This document shows, piece by piece, positions 40,287 through 48,122 of a DNA stretch of 64,000 nucleotides (positions are counted from its first letter, which is position 1; every line of letters begins with the position of its first letter). Location: the NCBI GenBank assembly GCA_036008465.1, contig DASYNP010000091.1, forward strand, positions 62,001 to 126,000, written 5' to 3'. A program made the translations under genes and the position numbers. The notes below the pieces were generated by a model. It worked only from the letters and a program-made list of their open reading frames with translations. It was not told the DNA's origin and did no database searches. The DNA comes from DASPSM01 sp036008465. Lineage in GTDB: Bacteria > Planctomycetota > Planctomycetia > Planctomycetales > Planctomycetaceae.

Positions 40287-42629
40287 ATGGGGCAGATCGG
40301 GCGGCAAATCGCGGTCAGCGTCGGGCTATTGGCGGCGGTCGCGTTTGTTTCAAATCGGCACGTCAGCGCGGGCGATGTCACGCTGAAAAACGGCCTGGTT
40401 CTTAGTGGGACCCCGCGTCGCATCCAAGCCCTCACTATCGAGCGCCAGCATCCGCGCAGCGACGAGACGCTCAGCCTGCCGTTCGTGGTGGTCGATGGCG
40501 GCTATCAGTGGTTTTTTATTCCCAAGGGCCAGGCGGCACGCATCGACGATCGCGATGATTTGTCGAAATTCGAGACGTTTAAGCTCAGCCAGCACCGGAC
40601 TGGCGGCCGCCAGATCACGGGGCGGGTCCTTTCCACAGGCCCGTTCAACGAATACGGACAGCGTAAGCACACAATTCAGACTTCGCAAAAACAAGAAGAG
40701 ATCGTCGTCGGGGTCACCAAGATCAGTCCCAAGTATGTCTCGCTCACAGGACTGCGATATCAGTGGAATTACGGCATTGCGACCTCCTCGATCCCTCCCG
40801 CGCAACTCGACGCGATGATTCGCAAGGTGAGCGATTCCAAAAACCCGGACCATCGGTTCGGCATCGCAAGGTTCTATCTGCAGGCGGGGCTTTACGAGGA
40901 ATCGGGCAAGGAGTTGCAATCGATCGCCAAGGACTTTCCCGAGCTGGCTAACCGCGTCGCCGACGCACGAAAAGAATTACAGGACCTCGAGCACAAGCTG
41001 ATTCTGCAGGAATTGCGCCGCCGCAAGGCGGCCGGACAGCATGAATTGGCCCACTCGTACGCCCTGGGAGTGCCGCTCGACACGGCGAGTGGTTCGGTGG
41101 TACACGACGTGAAGGATCTGCTGGCCGCGTACGACGCTGCCCGCGAGCGAATCGCCAAAGCCCGCGCGTTTTTGGGTGAGTTGCAAGCCCAACTCAAAGA
41201 TTCGGCGCTGGTCGCCGCTGTGTCGCCGCTGCGTCCGATGCTCGAAGAACAGCTTTCGATTGAGTCACTCGATCGGCTCGACGCCTTTTTCAATCTCGCC
41301 GATGACAAGACACTTCAGCCGGCCGAAAAGCTGGCGCTGGCTTACTCGGGCGCCGTCGTCGGGAGCGCCTCGGCGGTCACCGATTTGCGGCTGGCGATCC
41401 GCCTGTGGGAAGCCCAGCACGCCATTCTCGAGTACCTGCGCACCGATTCACCGCAGGAACACCGGGACCGACTCGCGCAGCTCAACGGCCTGGATGGCCT
41501 GAGCCCCGATCTGGTTGTCAAGCTGATCCGCTGCCTGCCGCCTGTTATCGAAACGCCCGACATCCGTCCCGGTGTGGCGACCACGCTGCAAGTCGGCGGC
41601 CGGGGAGTGGAGGGAAGCCCCTCCTATGGCGTGCTGCTGCCGCCCGAATACGACTGGCATCACAAGTATCCGATGATCGTCGCGCTGCGCCCCTCGGACC
41701 ACAGCAGCAAGGCTGAGCTCGATTTCTGGGGCGGCACGACCGCCAATCCGGGGCGCGCGCAAGCTGCAGGATACATCGTAATCAGCCCAGAATATGTCGA
41801 GAAGGACGCGCGCGAGTACGGCTACTCGATGGCCTCTCACGACGTCGTTTTGCGGTCGATCATTGATGCGCGCAAACGGTTCAATGTCGATTCCGACCGG
41901 ATTTTTCTCACCGGTCACGAAATGGGTGGAGACGCCGCGTTCGACATCGGTATGTCGCATCCGGACCTCTTTGCCGGCGTCATCCCGATTAACGGAATCT
42001 GCAATCACTTCTGCACGTGGTACTGGACCAACGCGGGGCACACAGCATGGTACGTGGTGACGGGAGAGTTCGATGCGCGCGGGACATTCAATACCGACGC
42101 CAAGACGCTTTCGCGCATGATGGGCTTCTCGAAAGGTTACTCGAATGGGATGGATGTCGTGTTGGTCGAATTCGTGCAGCGAGGCCAGGAGGCCTATTTT
42201 GAGGAGACGCCGCGAATCTTCGACTGGATGGAGCCGTTGCGCCGACAGAAGGCGCCGCAAGATTTCGTGATGAGCGTCCTGCGCCCCAGCGAAAACCGCT
42301 TTTACTGGCTGCGGGCCGAGGGACTCCCCAAAAAGGTAACGGAATCAACGGTCTTGGCCGGCCCATCGCGCGGAACAGTCATACCAATGCACCTGGGCGG
42401 AAAAATTGTTTCTCCGGGTAATATTATCCGCCTGACGTCGGGCGCGAAGACCCACACAATCTGGCTCTCTCCCGAGTTGGTGAGTTTTGAAAAGCCGGTC
42501 ACGATCATGCACGGCAGCACGCAGAAGTATCACAAGCTGCCCAAAGCGTCGATCGAAGACATCCTCGACGATTTTTCCACCCGCGCCGATCGGCAGATGA
42601 TCTTTGCGACGCGGATCGACGTGAACTGA
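40287..42629 (+). CDS. Exported alpha/beta-hydrolase-like protein with Glu at the nucleophile position
   Basis: From ATG 40287 the protein has 780 residues, with a signal peptide (IAVSVGLLAAVAFVSNRHVSA). Residues about 190-300 are helical with TPR-like character (YLQAGLYEESGKELQSIAKD). Residues about 440-680 look like a PHB-depolymerase/esterase alpha/beta-hydrolase: YGVLLPPEYDWHHKYPMIVA, RIFLTGHEMGGDAAFDIG, HPDLFAGVIPING. The nucleophile elbow, normally G-x-S-x-G, reads Gly543-His-Glu545-Met-Gly547, so Ser is replaced by Glu. The fold is kept but classical esterase activity is unlikely. A C-terminal domain of about 100 residues follows. The start at 40287 removes a short basic extension of the open frame. 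Confidence 0.75.
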   Translation: MGQIGRQIAVSVGLLAAVAFVSNRHVSAGDVTLKNGLVLSGTPRRIQALTIERQHPRSDETLSLPFVVVDGGYQWFFIPKGQAARIDDRDDLSKFETFKLSQHRTGGRQITGRVLSTGPFNEYGQRKHTIQTSQKQEEIVVGVTKISPKYVSLTGLRYQWNYGIATSSIPPAQLDAMIRKVSDSKNPDHRFGIARFYLQAGLYEESGKELQSIAKDFPELANRVADARKELQDLEHKLILQELRRRKAAGQHELAHSYALGVPLDTASGSVVHDVKDLLAAYDAARERIAKARAFLGELQAQLKDSALVAAVSPLRPMLEEQLSIESLDRLDAFFNLADDKTLQPAEKLALAYSGAVVGSASAVTDLRLAIRLWEAQHAILEYLRTDSPQEHRDRLAQLNGLDGLSPDLVVKLIRCLPPVIETPDIRPGVATTLQVGGRGVEGSPSYGVLLPPEYDWHHKYPMIVALRPSDHSSKAELDFWGGTTANPGRAQAAGYIVISPEYVEKDAREYGYSMASHDVVLRSIIDARKRFNVDSDRIFLTGHEMGGDAAFDIGMSHPDLFAGVIPINGICNHFCTWYWTNAGHTAWYVVTGEFDARGTFNTDAKTLSRMMGFSKGYSNGMDVVLVEFVQRGQEAYFEETPRIFDWMEPLRRQKAPQDFVMSVLRPSENRFYWLRAEGLPKKVTESTVLAGPSRGTVIPMHLGGKIVSPGNIIRLTSGAKTHTIWLSPELVSFEKPVTIMHGSTQKYHKLPKASIEDILDDFSTRADRQMIFATRIDVN

Positions 42630-42658
42630 AAAAAGCCCACCGGCCGTAGTCGGTGGGC
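42629..42658 (-). terminator. Intrinsic terminator of the beta-helix surface protein gene
   Basis: On the minus strand, GCCCACCG and CGGTGGGC form a perfect 8-bp stem (42635-42642/42651-42658) with an 8-base loop, followed by six T residues (42634-42629). It begins 37 bases after the stop of the leftward gene. It also overlaps the end of the opposite gene and may stop both. Confidence 0.75.
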
Positions 42659-42694
42659 GTCGCAAAATCAACCCAGTCGAATCGACTCCGTCGA

Positions 42695-44257
42695 TTAGGG
42701 CGATAGTCCCAGCAACGAATTCAACCAGCCGAAGTTGCTCGTCACGATCGCGTCGGTCGGGCTGACGTCGAGCATCTGGATTGGGAACGAATTCACGACC
42801 GGGTTGCCGGCAGTAAAGCTGTTGGGGAAGATCGACTGACTCTCCAGCAGCGTGTTGCTACCTGCTCCGCCATCGAATGTCGTGGTATCCATGAAGAGGC
42901 TCTGGGCGACGTACAGCACGTCGGCGCCCTTGCCCGCCTTGATCGTCACGGTGCTGAGGAACGTCGCTCCGTTAATGACCGCGATTTTGTCGTCGCCTGA
43001 CCCGGAGTTGATGCGGAAGGTGCCGGTGAAGGATCCGGCGTTGCCCAGCACCGCGATGTCATCAGTTCCCTTCCCGGTGCGTACGCCCGTGTTGCCCGTC
43101 ACCGAAATGCCGTCAAGCAGGACGGTATTGTTCCCGTTGCCGCCATTCACATGGAGGTTGCCTCCCACCGTGACCGGTCCGAAGACCAGATTGAGCGGCG
43201 CAGAGGTATCGCCTGAGGGGATGGGTGCAGCTCCGAGCAGGATCTGGTCGGCGCCATTTCCCGTGTGAATCTTGACGTTCCCCGTCACGCTGACGTCAGC
43301 AAGCGAAACGTGTTCAGTGCCCGATGAGGAGTTGCCCCCACCATCCTCTCGGTCACCCTGCCCCCAGCCGCCGTCGCCATTCCCTCCGTCCCCTCCGCAC
43401 CAGCCCCGCAGGAAGGCCAGATCGTTCGCGAGCGACTTGCCGAGGTCGAACGAACCGAACGACCCCCATCCGAACCCCGACATCAGGGAGTTACCCATTC
43501 CGTCCCACGAATTGTCGAACTGGTCGTCGAAGCCGAACTGATCGTGTGAAAAGCACCGATCGCCACTGGGCGTTTTGATTTCCAGGTTGCCGCCGATGTT
43601 GACGTGAGCCGTCTCACTGACGCCGATGAGACCCAGGCCGGCGTCAAAACCAACCTGGATCTGGTCGTCGGCCCCCCTCCCGAAGATTCGAAGATCGCCC
43701 GTAATGTCGGCATCGAAAACGGCGATCGTATTGGTGTCGGCGGTGCCGCCAACGATATACACGCTTCCGCCGACGCTGACCGCGGTCTCCGAGTTCGAGC
43801 TGCCGACCGTGAATGTGTCGCTCCCCGCGCCGCCGAAGATCGCGATGTTGCCCCCAATCGAGGCGTTTTCGACGTCCACGGTGTCATTGCCCGAGCCGGT
43901 GTCGACGAACAGGTTCTTGGGCAGGGTGGTGAGCATCCCCGTGCCGCCGACATCCACAACGTCGGCCCCCTGCTTCATGAAGACGGCGACGTTGCCGGTG
44001 ACGCCTGTCGTGCTAAAGGGGCTGGAACCACCGTTGATCGTCGTGGTCCCGTCGAGACTCGAGACCTGCAGGGCGCCGCCCGAGGTCGACTGAATGAGAA
44101 TCTCGTTCCCCTTGGCGTCGCCGACGACCAGGAGGTTGCCGGCACCGGTCACTGTGGCGGTGACGTTGCCCGAAAGCAACGTTCGATCCTCGAGGCGTTC
44201 GAGGGCCCAGCGGGGGCTAGAGCGCGCTCGACGCGTTGTCCGTTTGCCGCGGTTCAT
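42695..44257 (-). CDS. Exported planctomycete beta-helix surface protein (LEPR-XLL-like N-terminus)
   Basis: The 520-residue protein starts with basic residues and then RWALERLEDRTLLSGNVTAT, the N-terminal signature of many very large planctomycete surface proteins. The rest is Gly/Asn/Asp-rich with repeated V-x-G-x-V/I-x-V and G-x-D-x-I/V units such as SVTGNTGVRTGKGTDDIAVL and NGGNGNNTVLLDGISVTGN, which suggests a right-handed beta-helix and possible calcium-binding turns. A poor-complexity Gly/Asp/Trp region lies in the middle (GWCGGDGGNGDGGWGQGD). Strong SD (AGAAGGAG, six bases). It has its own promoter and terminator. Likely cell-surface or secreted; function unknown. Confidence 0.83.
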   Translation of the reverse strand: MNRGKRTTRRARSSPRWALERLEDRTLLSGNVTATVTGAGNLLVVGDAKGNEILIQSTSGGALQVSSLDGTTTINGGSSPFSTTGVTGNVAVFMKQGADVVDVGGTGMLTTLPKNLFVDTGSGNDTVDVENASIGGNIAIFGGAGSDTFTVGSSNSETAVSVGGSVYIVGGTADTNTIAVFDADITGDLRIFGRGADDQIQVGFDAGLGLIGVSETAHVNIGGNLEIKTPSGDRCFSHDQFGFDDQFDNSWDGMGNSLMSGFGWGSFGSFDLGKSLANDLAFLRGWCGGDGGNGDGGWGQGDREDGGGNSSSGTEHVSLADVSVTGNVKIHTGNGADQILLGAAPIPSGDTSAPLNLVFGPVTVGGNLHVNGGNGNNTVLLDGISVTGNTGVRTGKGTDDIAVLGNAGSFTGTFRINSGSGDDKIAVINGATFLSTVTIKAGKGADVLYVAQSLFMDTTTFDGGAGSNTLLESQSIFPNSFTAGNPVVNSFPIQMLDVSPTDAIVTSNFGWLNSLLGLSP

Positions 44258-44585
44258 GGCAGGCTCCTTCTCTCTTTGCTAAGCCGATGTTCGTCCCTGT
44301 CTCATCCCTGATGGCTTGGCCCGCGGAGCCTCGGGGGTCAGGGGTCCGCAGTGCACGGTTCGCGGCGAGGCGCGCCCGGCAACCATGATTGCACGATAAG
44401 GGTATCCACCGGAAAACAATTGTCAATCATCCCGGCAGATAGGGGGAACCGGGCGTGTTGCGAAAACTTTTCCGGGCCGCGACTTTACGAAGGCTGGATT
44501 TGGCGCCCGAAACCGCACCAATCGTCGGGGGCTCCCCATGCAACCGTGGTTTCTCGCGGCCCCATCGGGCGCTGAAGCCGGGGAT
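44258..44585. other. Leader region of the beta-helix surface protein gene
   Basis: These 328 bases hold the candidate promoter (44399-44426) and about 130 bases of 5' leader of the leftward gene. No ORF or RNA gene was recognised in the remainder up to the DUF763 stop. Confidence 0.6.
44399..44426 (-). promoter_or_regulatory. Sigma-70-type promoter of the surface protein gene
   Basis: On the minus strand TTGACA (44426-44421) is followed after 16 bases by TACCCT (44404-44399), a perfect -35 and a weaker -10. Transcription would start near 44391, giving a leader of about 134 bases before the ATG at 44257. Confidence 0.55.
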
Positions 44586-45752
44586 TCATGCGCGGCCCGA
44601 CAGGCGGCGAAGGGCGGTCATTTTTTCGTTCTGACCGATCCGGGCTTTGCGGACCGCGTCGGACAAGACGGCGATGTTGCGGTCGTAGGTCTCGCGATCG
44701 ACGGGAAAAGGCGTGCCGTCCTTGCCCCCGTGGGAGTAGGCATAGTCGGCCCAGTGCCGCTCGCTCGCGGACTGCTGCGCGGGCGGACGAAACCGTTCGG
44801 CCGGATCGCGATGCGAGGCCGGGGCGTCGAAGATCAGTTCCGCCAAGAGTGAAAGACTCAGCACAGTTGCGGGCCCCACTCCTTGCGTCCCCAACAGTGC
44901 CTCGAATGAGCTCGGCTGCTTCTCGTGGGCGGCGATGAGAATACGCCGCAAATGCTTCCGATTGACGTCGCGCGGCAACAGCCGGTGATTGCGCGGGGCA
45001 AACAGCGTCGGCCCTTCGGTGTAGCGCTCGATCTGCGAGCAAACCCAGTCTGGGTTTTCGCAGACGACGGCCGCACTCGCCGACCGATTCGATTGGGCTT
45101 CGTCGGCGATCATGTTGAGCAGCGTCAGTTGTCGGACTGGCGAAGCCGAGGGTGTCGCACGCTCCGGCGACAGGTCGCTGATTGCCCCGTGCGGCTCGCA
45201 AACAAAATCATCGACGCGCTCGCCCAGCCAGTGATACCGCCGGGCCGCCTTCTGCTCGTCGTTGAGGCCTTGTTGCACGACGCACCACTGGCCGTCGCGC
45301 GTGAACAGAAACACGTGATGATAAAGCTGAAAGCCGTCCTGGACGGCGGCCGAGTCGACCTTCGCGCTCATCCGCGATGCGTAGATCAGGCGATCACCGC
45401 CGTTGATCGCGAAGCGGTCAGACGCGGCGGCAATCTCGTCCGGCGTGCGACGACTAGTGCCTCCCTTGCCCCCGGCGACGCAGATTCCCAGATCCGGGCC
45501 GAGCTGCTTGAACGCTTCTTTGAGTGCGCCGCACGTAACGGTCGTCACGCCCGAGCTGTGCCAGTCAAAACCCAGCACGCATCCGAAAGCCTGAAACCAC
45601 CACGGATCCGACAGCCTGCGCAGCATTTCCGCCGGCCCGAACTCGTCGACGATCGCCATCGTCACGGCGCCGGCCAACCGCGTCATACGCCGAAAGAGCC
45701 ACGGCGGAGCCTTGCCGCCATGCAAGGGCAAATTTGCAAGCCGACGCTTCAT
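44586..45752 (-). CDS. DUF763 family protein
   Basis: From ATG 45752 the protein has 388 residues. The opening RRLANLPLHGGKAPPWLFRRM, then ICVAGGKGGTSRRTPDEI, ASRMSAKVDSAAVQDGFQLY and LNDEQKAARRYHWLGE match the DUF763 family, known mainly in archaea and scattered bacteria. The C-terminal third contains LLPRDVNRKHLRRIL and FEALLGTQGVGPATVLSLSLLAELIF, which resembles a helix-hairpin-helix DNA-binding motif (GVGPATVLSLS). The function is not established; a nucleic-acid role is inferred. It diverges from the lactate permease with 86 bases between start codons. Confidence 0.88.
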   Translation of the reverse strand: MKRRLANLPLHGGKAPPWLFRRMTRLAGAVTMAIVDEFGPAEMLRRLSDPWWFQAFGCVLGFDWHSSGVTTVTCGALKEAFKQLGPDLGICVAGGKGGTSRRTPDEIAAASDRFAINGGDRLIYASRMSAKVDSAAVQDGFQLYHHVFLFTRDGQWCVVQQGLNDEQKAARRYHWLGERVDDFVCEPHGAISDLSPERATPSASPVRQLTLLNMIADEAQSNRSASAAVVCENPDWVCSQIERYTEGPTLFAPRNHRLLPRDVNRKHLRRILIAAHEKQPSSFEALLGTQGVGPATVLSLSLLAELIFDAPASHRDPAERFRPPAQQSASERHWADYAYSHGGKDGTPFPVDRETYDRNIAVLSDAVRKARIGQNEKMTALRRLSGRA

Positions 45753-45838
45753 GCCCGAGTATAGAACCCTTTCGGAATGCCGTATAGCAGCGTTTTGGAC
45801 TGGCGGACAAGACGCCAAAATTGTCTACTCTGCGCCCG

Positions 45839-47503
45839 ATGACCTGGGTCCATAACTACGATCCGCTGGGCAACATCTTTCTCTCCGCGCTCGTGGCGGC
45901 CGTGCCGGTCATCGTGCTGCTGGGGCTGCTGGGCTTCTTTCACGCGCGGGCCTACGTCGCCGCTTTGTTCGGCCTGGCCTCGGCGATGGCGCTGGCCATC
46001 GGCGTGTTCGGCATGCCGACGAAGCTAGCCATTGCGGCGGCCGGGTTTGGTGTCGCCTTCGGCCTGTTGCCGATCGGCTGGATCGTGCTCAACGCAATCT
46101 TCATCTTCGACATCACCGTCCAGACGGCTCGGTTCGAGATCGTCAAACAGCAGATTGCCGCGCTGTCGACCGATCGCCGCATCCAGGCCCTGTTGATCGC
46201 GTTCAGTTTCGGAGCGTTTATCGAAGGAGCGGCCGGCTTCGGCACGCCGGTCGCCATTTCGGCCGCGCTCCTGGTCGCCCTCGGCTTCAAGCCGTTGCAC
46301 GCGGCCGGGCTGTCGCTCCTGGGGAACACGGCTCCGGTGGCGTATGGCGGGTTGGGGGCTCCGCTGATTGCCCTCTCGCGAGTCACCGGGCTCGATCTCC
46401 ACACGCTGAGCGCGATGGTCGGCCGCCAGCTGCCCTTCTTTTCGTTGATTGTTCCCTTCTGGCTCGTGATTGTGCTGGCCGGCTGGCGGAGAACACTCGA
46501 GGTCTGGCCGGCTTGCCTGGTCGCCGGAGGGAGTTTTGCCGTCGGCCAATTCTTGATGAGCAACTATCACGGTCCGTGGCTCGTCGACATCGTGGCGGCC
46601 ATCGTTTCGGTGCTGGCCTTGGTCATGCTGTTGCGGTTCTGGCAGCCGCGAACATCCTGGCAATTCGCAGACGAGGAGCCGGTCGTCGTTTCGCATCCCT
46701 CTCGTCGTGAATCGCTCGTTGCCTGGATGCCGTGGGTGCTGTTGTGCGTCTTCGTCTTTCTCTGGGGCCTGCCGGTAGTGAAGAAGGGGCTCGACCGAAT
46801 CGGGACGCGGCCGATTCCGGTCCCCTATCTCGACGAACACGTTGTCCGCGTGCCCCCCGTAGTGCCGGCTCCGAAGGCGGAAGAGGCCGTCTTTCAGCTC
46901 ACGGCGCTGTCCGCAACTGGGACCGCCCTGCTCCTTGCGGGGATCGTCGGCGGACTGTGTCTCGGGGTCACTCCCGTTGACCTCGTCCGCATTTACGGGC
47001 GGACACTATACCGCGTGCGCACGTCTCTCTTGACCATCGCGGCCATGCTGGCCCTCGGAATGACGTCGCGTTACGGCGGCATGGACACCACAATGGGACT
47101 GGCGCTCGCGCACAGCGGCGTCTTGTTTCCGTTCTTCTCTCCCCTTTTGGGCTGGCTCGGAGTGGCGCTCACGGGAAGCGATACCGCTTCCAACGTGCTG
47201 TTCGGCAACCTGCAATGCGTCGCAGCAGGCCGCATCGGTGTCTCGCCCATCCTGACGGCGGCGGCGAACAGCTCGGGCGGCGTGATGGGAAAGATGATCG
47301 ATGCCCAAAGCATCGTTGTGGCCAGCGTCGCCACCAGCACGACGGTGTCAGAAGTCCCGCAAGCTCCGGTCAGCCCGGCCGACGTCTTGCGTTACGTTTT
47401 CCTCCACAGTCTAGGCCTGGCGATCCTCGTCGGCCTGCTCGTGTTGCTGCAGGCGTATGTCGTTCCGTGGATGATTCCGCAGGCTGAATTGGGCCGGCAA
47501 TGA
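45839..47503 (+). CDS. lctP: L-lactate permease family transporter
   Basis: The 554-residue protein has about 13 hydrophobic helices and the family motifs IEGAAGFGTPVAISAALL, NTAPVAYGGLGAPLIAL and, near the C-terminus, GSDTASNVLFGNLQ and ANSSGGVMGKMIDAQSIVVA. LctP/GlcA proteins take up lactate or glycolate with protons. ATG 45839 is chosen over an upstream TTG because MTWVHNYDPLGN is the usual N-terminus. No lactate dehydrogenase or utilisation gene is adjacent. Stop at 47503; the next gene follows after 65 bases. Confidence 0.93.
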   Translation: MTWVHNYDPLGNIFLSALVAAVPVIVLLGLLGFFHARAYVAALFGLASAMALAIGVFGMPTKLAIAAAGFGVAFGLLPIGWIVLNAIFIFDITVQTARFEIVKQQIAALSTDRRIQALLIAFSFGAFIEGAAGFGTPVAISAALLVALGFKPLHAAGLSLLGNTAPVAYGGLGAPLIALSRVTGLDLHTLSAMVGRQLPFFSLIVPFWLVIVLAGWRRTLEVWPACLVAGGSFAVGQFLMSNYHGPWLVDIVAAIVSVLALVMLLRFWQPRTSWQFADEEPVVVSHPSRRESLVAWMPWVLLCVFVFLWGLPVVKKGLDRIGTRPIPVPYLDEHVVRVPPVVPAPKAEEAVFQLTALSATGTALLLAGIVGGLCLGVTPVDLVRIYGRTLYRVRTSLLTIAAMLALGMTSRYGGMDTTMGLALAHSGVLFPFFSPLLGWLGVALTGSDTASNVLFGNLQCVAAGRIGVSPILTAAANSSGGVMGKMIDAQSIVVASVATSTTVSEVPQAPVSPADVLRYVFLHSLGLAILVGLLVLLQAYVVPWMIPQAELGRQ

Positions 47504-47568
47504 GGACGCGACCTTAACCGCTCAGTTGAGATGACTTTGTCTGCACCAGGGAAGAAAACGAGGGCCTG

Positions 47569-48087
47569 ATGAAACTTCCACTGATCACGGGTAAGAACAC
47601 GGACTTTCCGAGCGTCGCGAAATGCCCCCAGTGCAAGAAGCGCAAGGTATTTGAGCCTCATTCGATGGTAATCCTCGAGGGAGGCGCGTTGCTCTTGGAT
47701 CGCAAACGCGAAAACAGCAGAGTGAGCAATGCGCTGTCCGGGTATCTCGCGCTTATCTGGCACGGTGCGCACGACCACAGTATCGGCGACGATCGCCATC
47801 TTTTCACGACCATGAACCTTGTCGACGACGCGATCGGCGGTCAGTTTTCGCTCGCATTTTGTTCGACGGCCTGCCTGCGGGCATTCCTCAACTCGTTGGT
47901 TAATGAGCTGGAAAAACGCATCGAACGCGACAGAAAGCAACTGGAGCGCGTGGAAAAGGACCAACAAAGGACCGGAAAATTGCCCAAGCGCGTCCAGAGG
48001 GAACTCGACGACCTGGCGAAGCGCGGCGTGCTCGAAGTCCGACCGAAATCAGGTCGTCCTGCGCGACCCGGCACCCGCAGCTCGTAG
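47569..48087 (+). CDS. Hypothetical protein with zinc-knuckle-like CxxC
   Basis: The 172-residue protein has a CPQCKKRKVFEPHSMVIL start typical of a small zinc-binding N-terminus and a second Cys pair (LAFCSTACLRAF) that could complete a four-Cys site. Residues 110-150 form a charged coiled coil (LVNELEKRIERDRKQLERVEK). The C-terminus is basic and Pro/Arg-rich. No signal peptide or membrane helix. I do not recognise a family. It converges with the LRR kinase gene, 35 bases apart. Confidence 0.65.
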   Translation: MKLPLITGKNTDFPSVAKCPQCKKRKVFEPHSMVILEGGALLLDRKRENSRVSNALSGYLALIWHGAHDHSIGDDRHLFTTMNLVDDAIGGQFSLAFCSTACLRAFLNSLVNELEKRIERDRKQLERVEKDQQRTGKLPKRVQRELDDLAKRGVLEVRPKSGRPARPGTRSS

Positions 48088-48122
48088 ATCGCTCTGAGCG
48101 ATGTCGACCGCCGGCATTTGAG

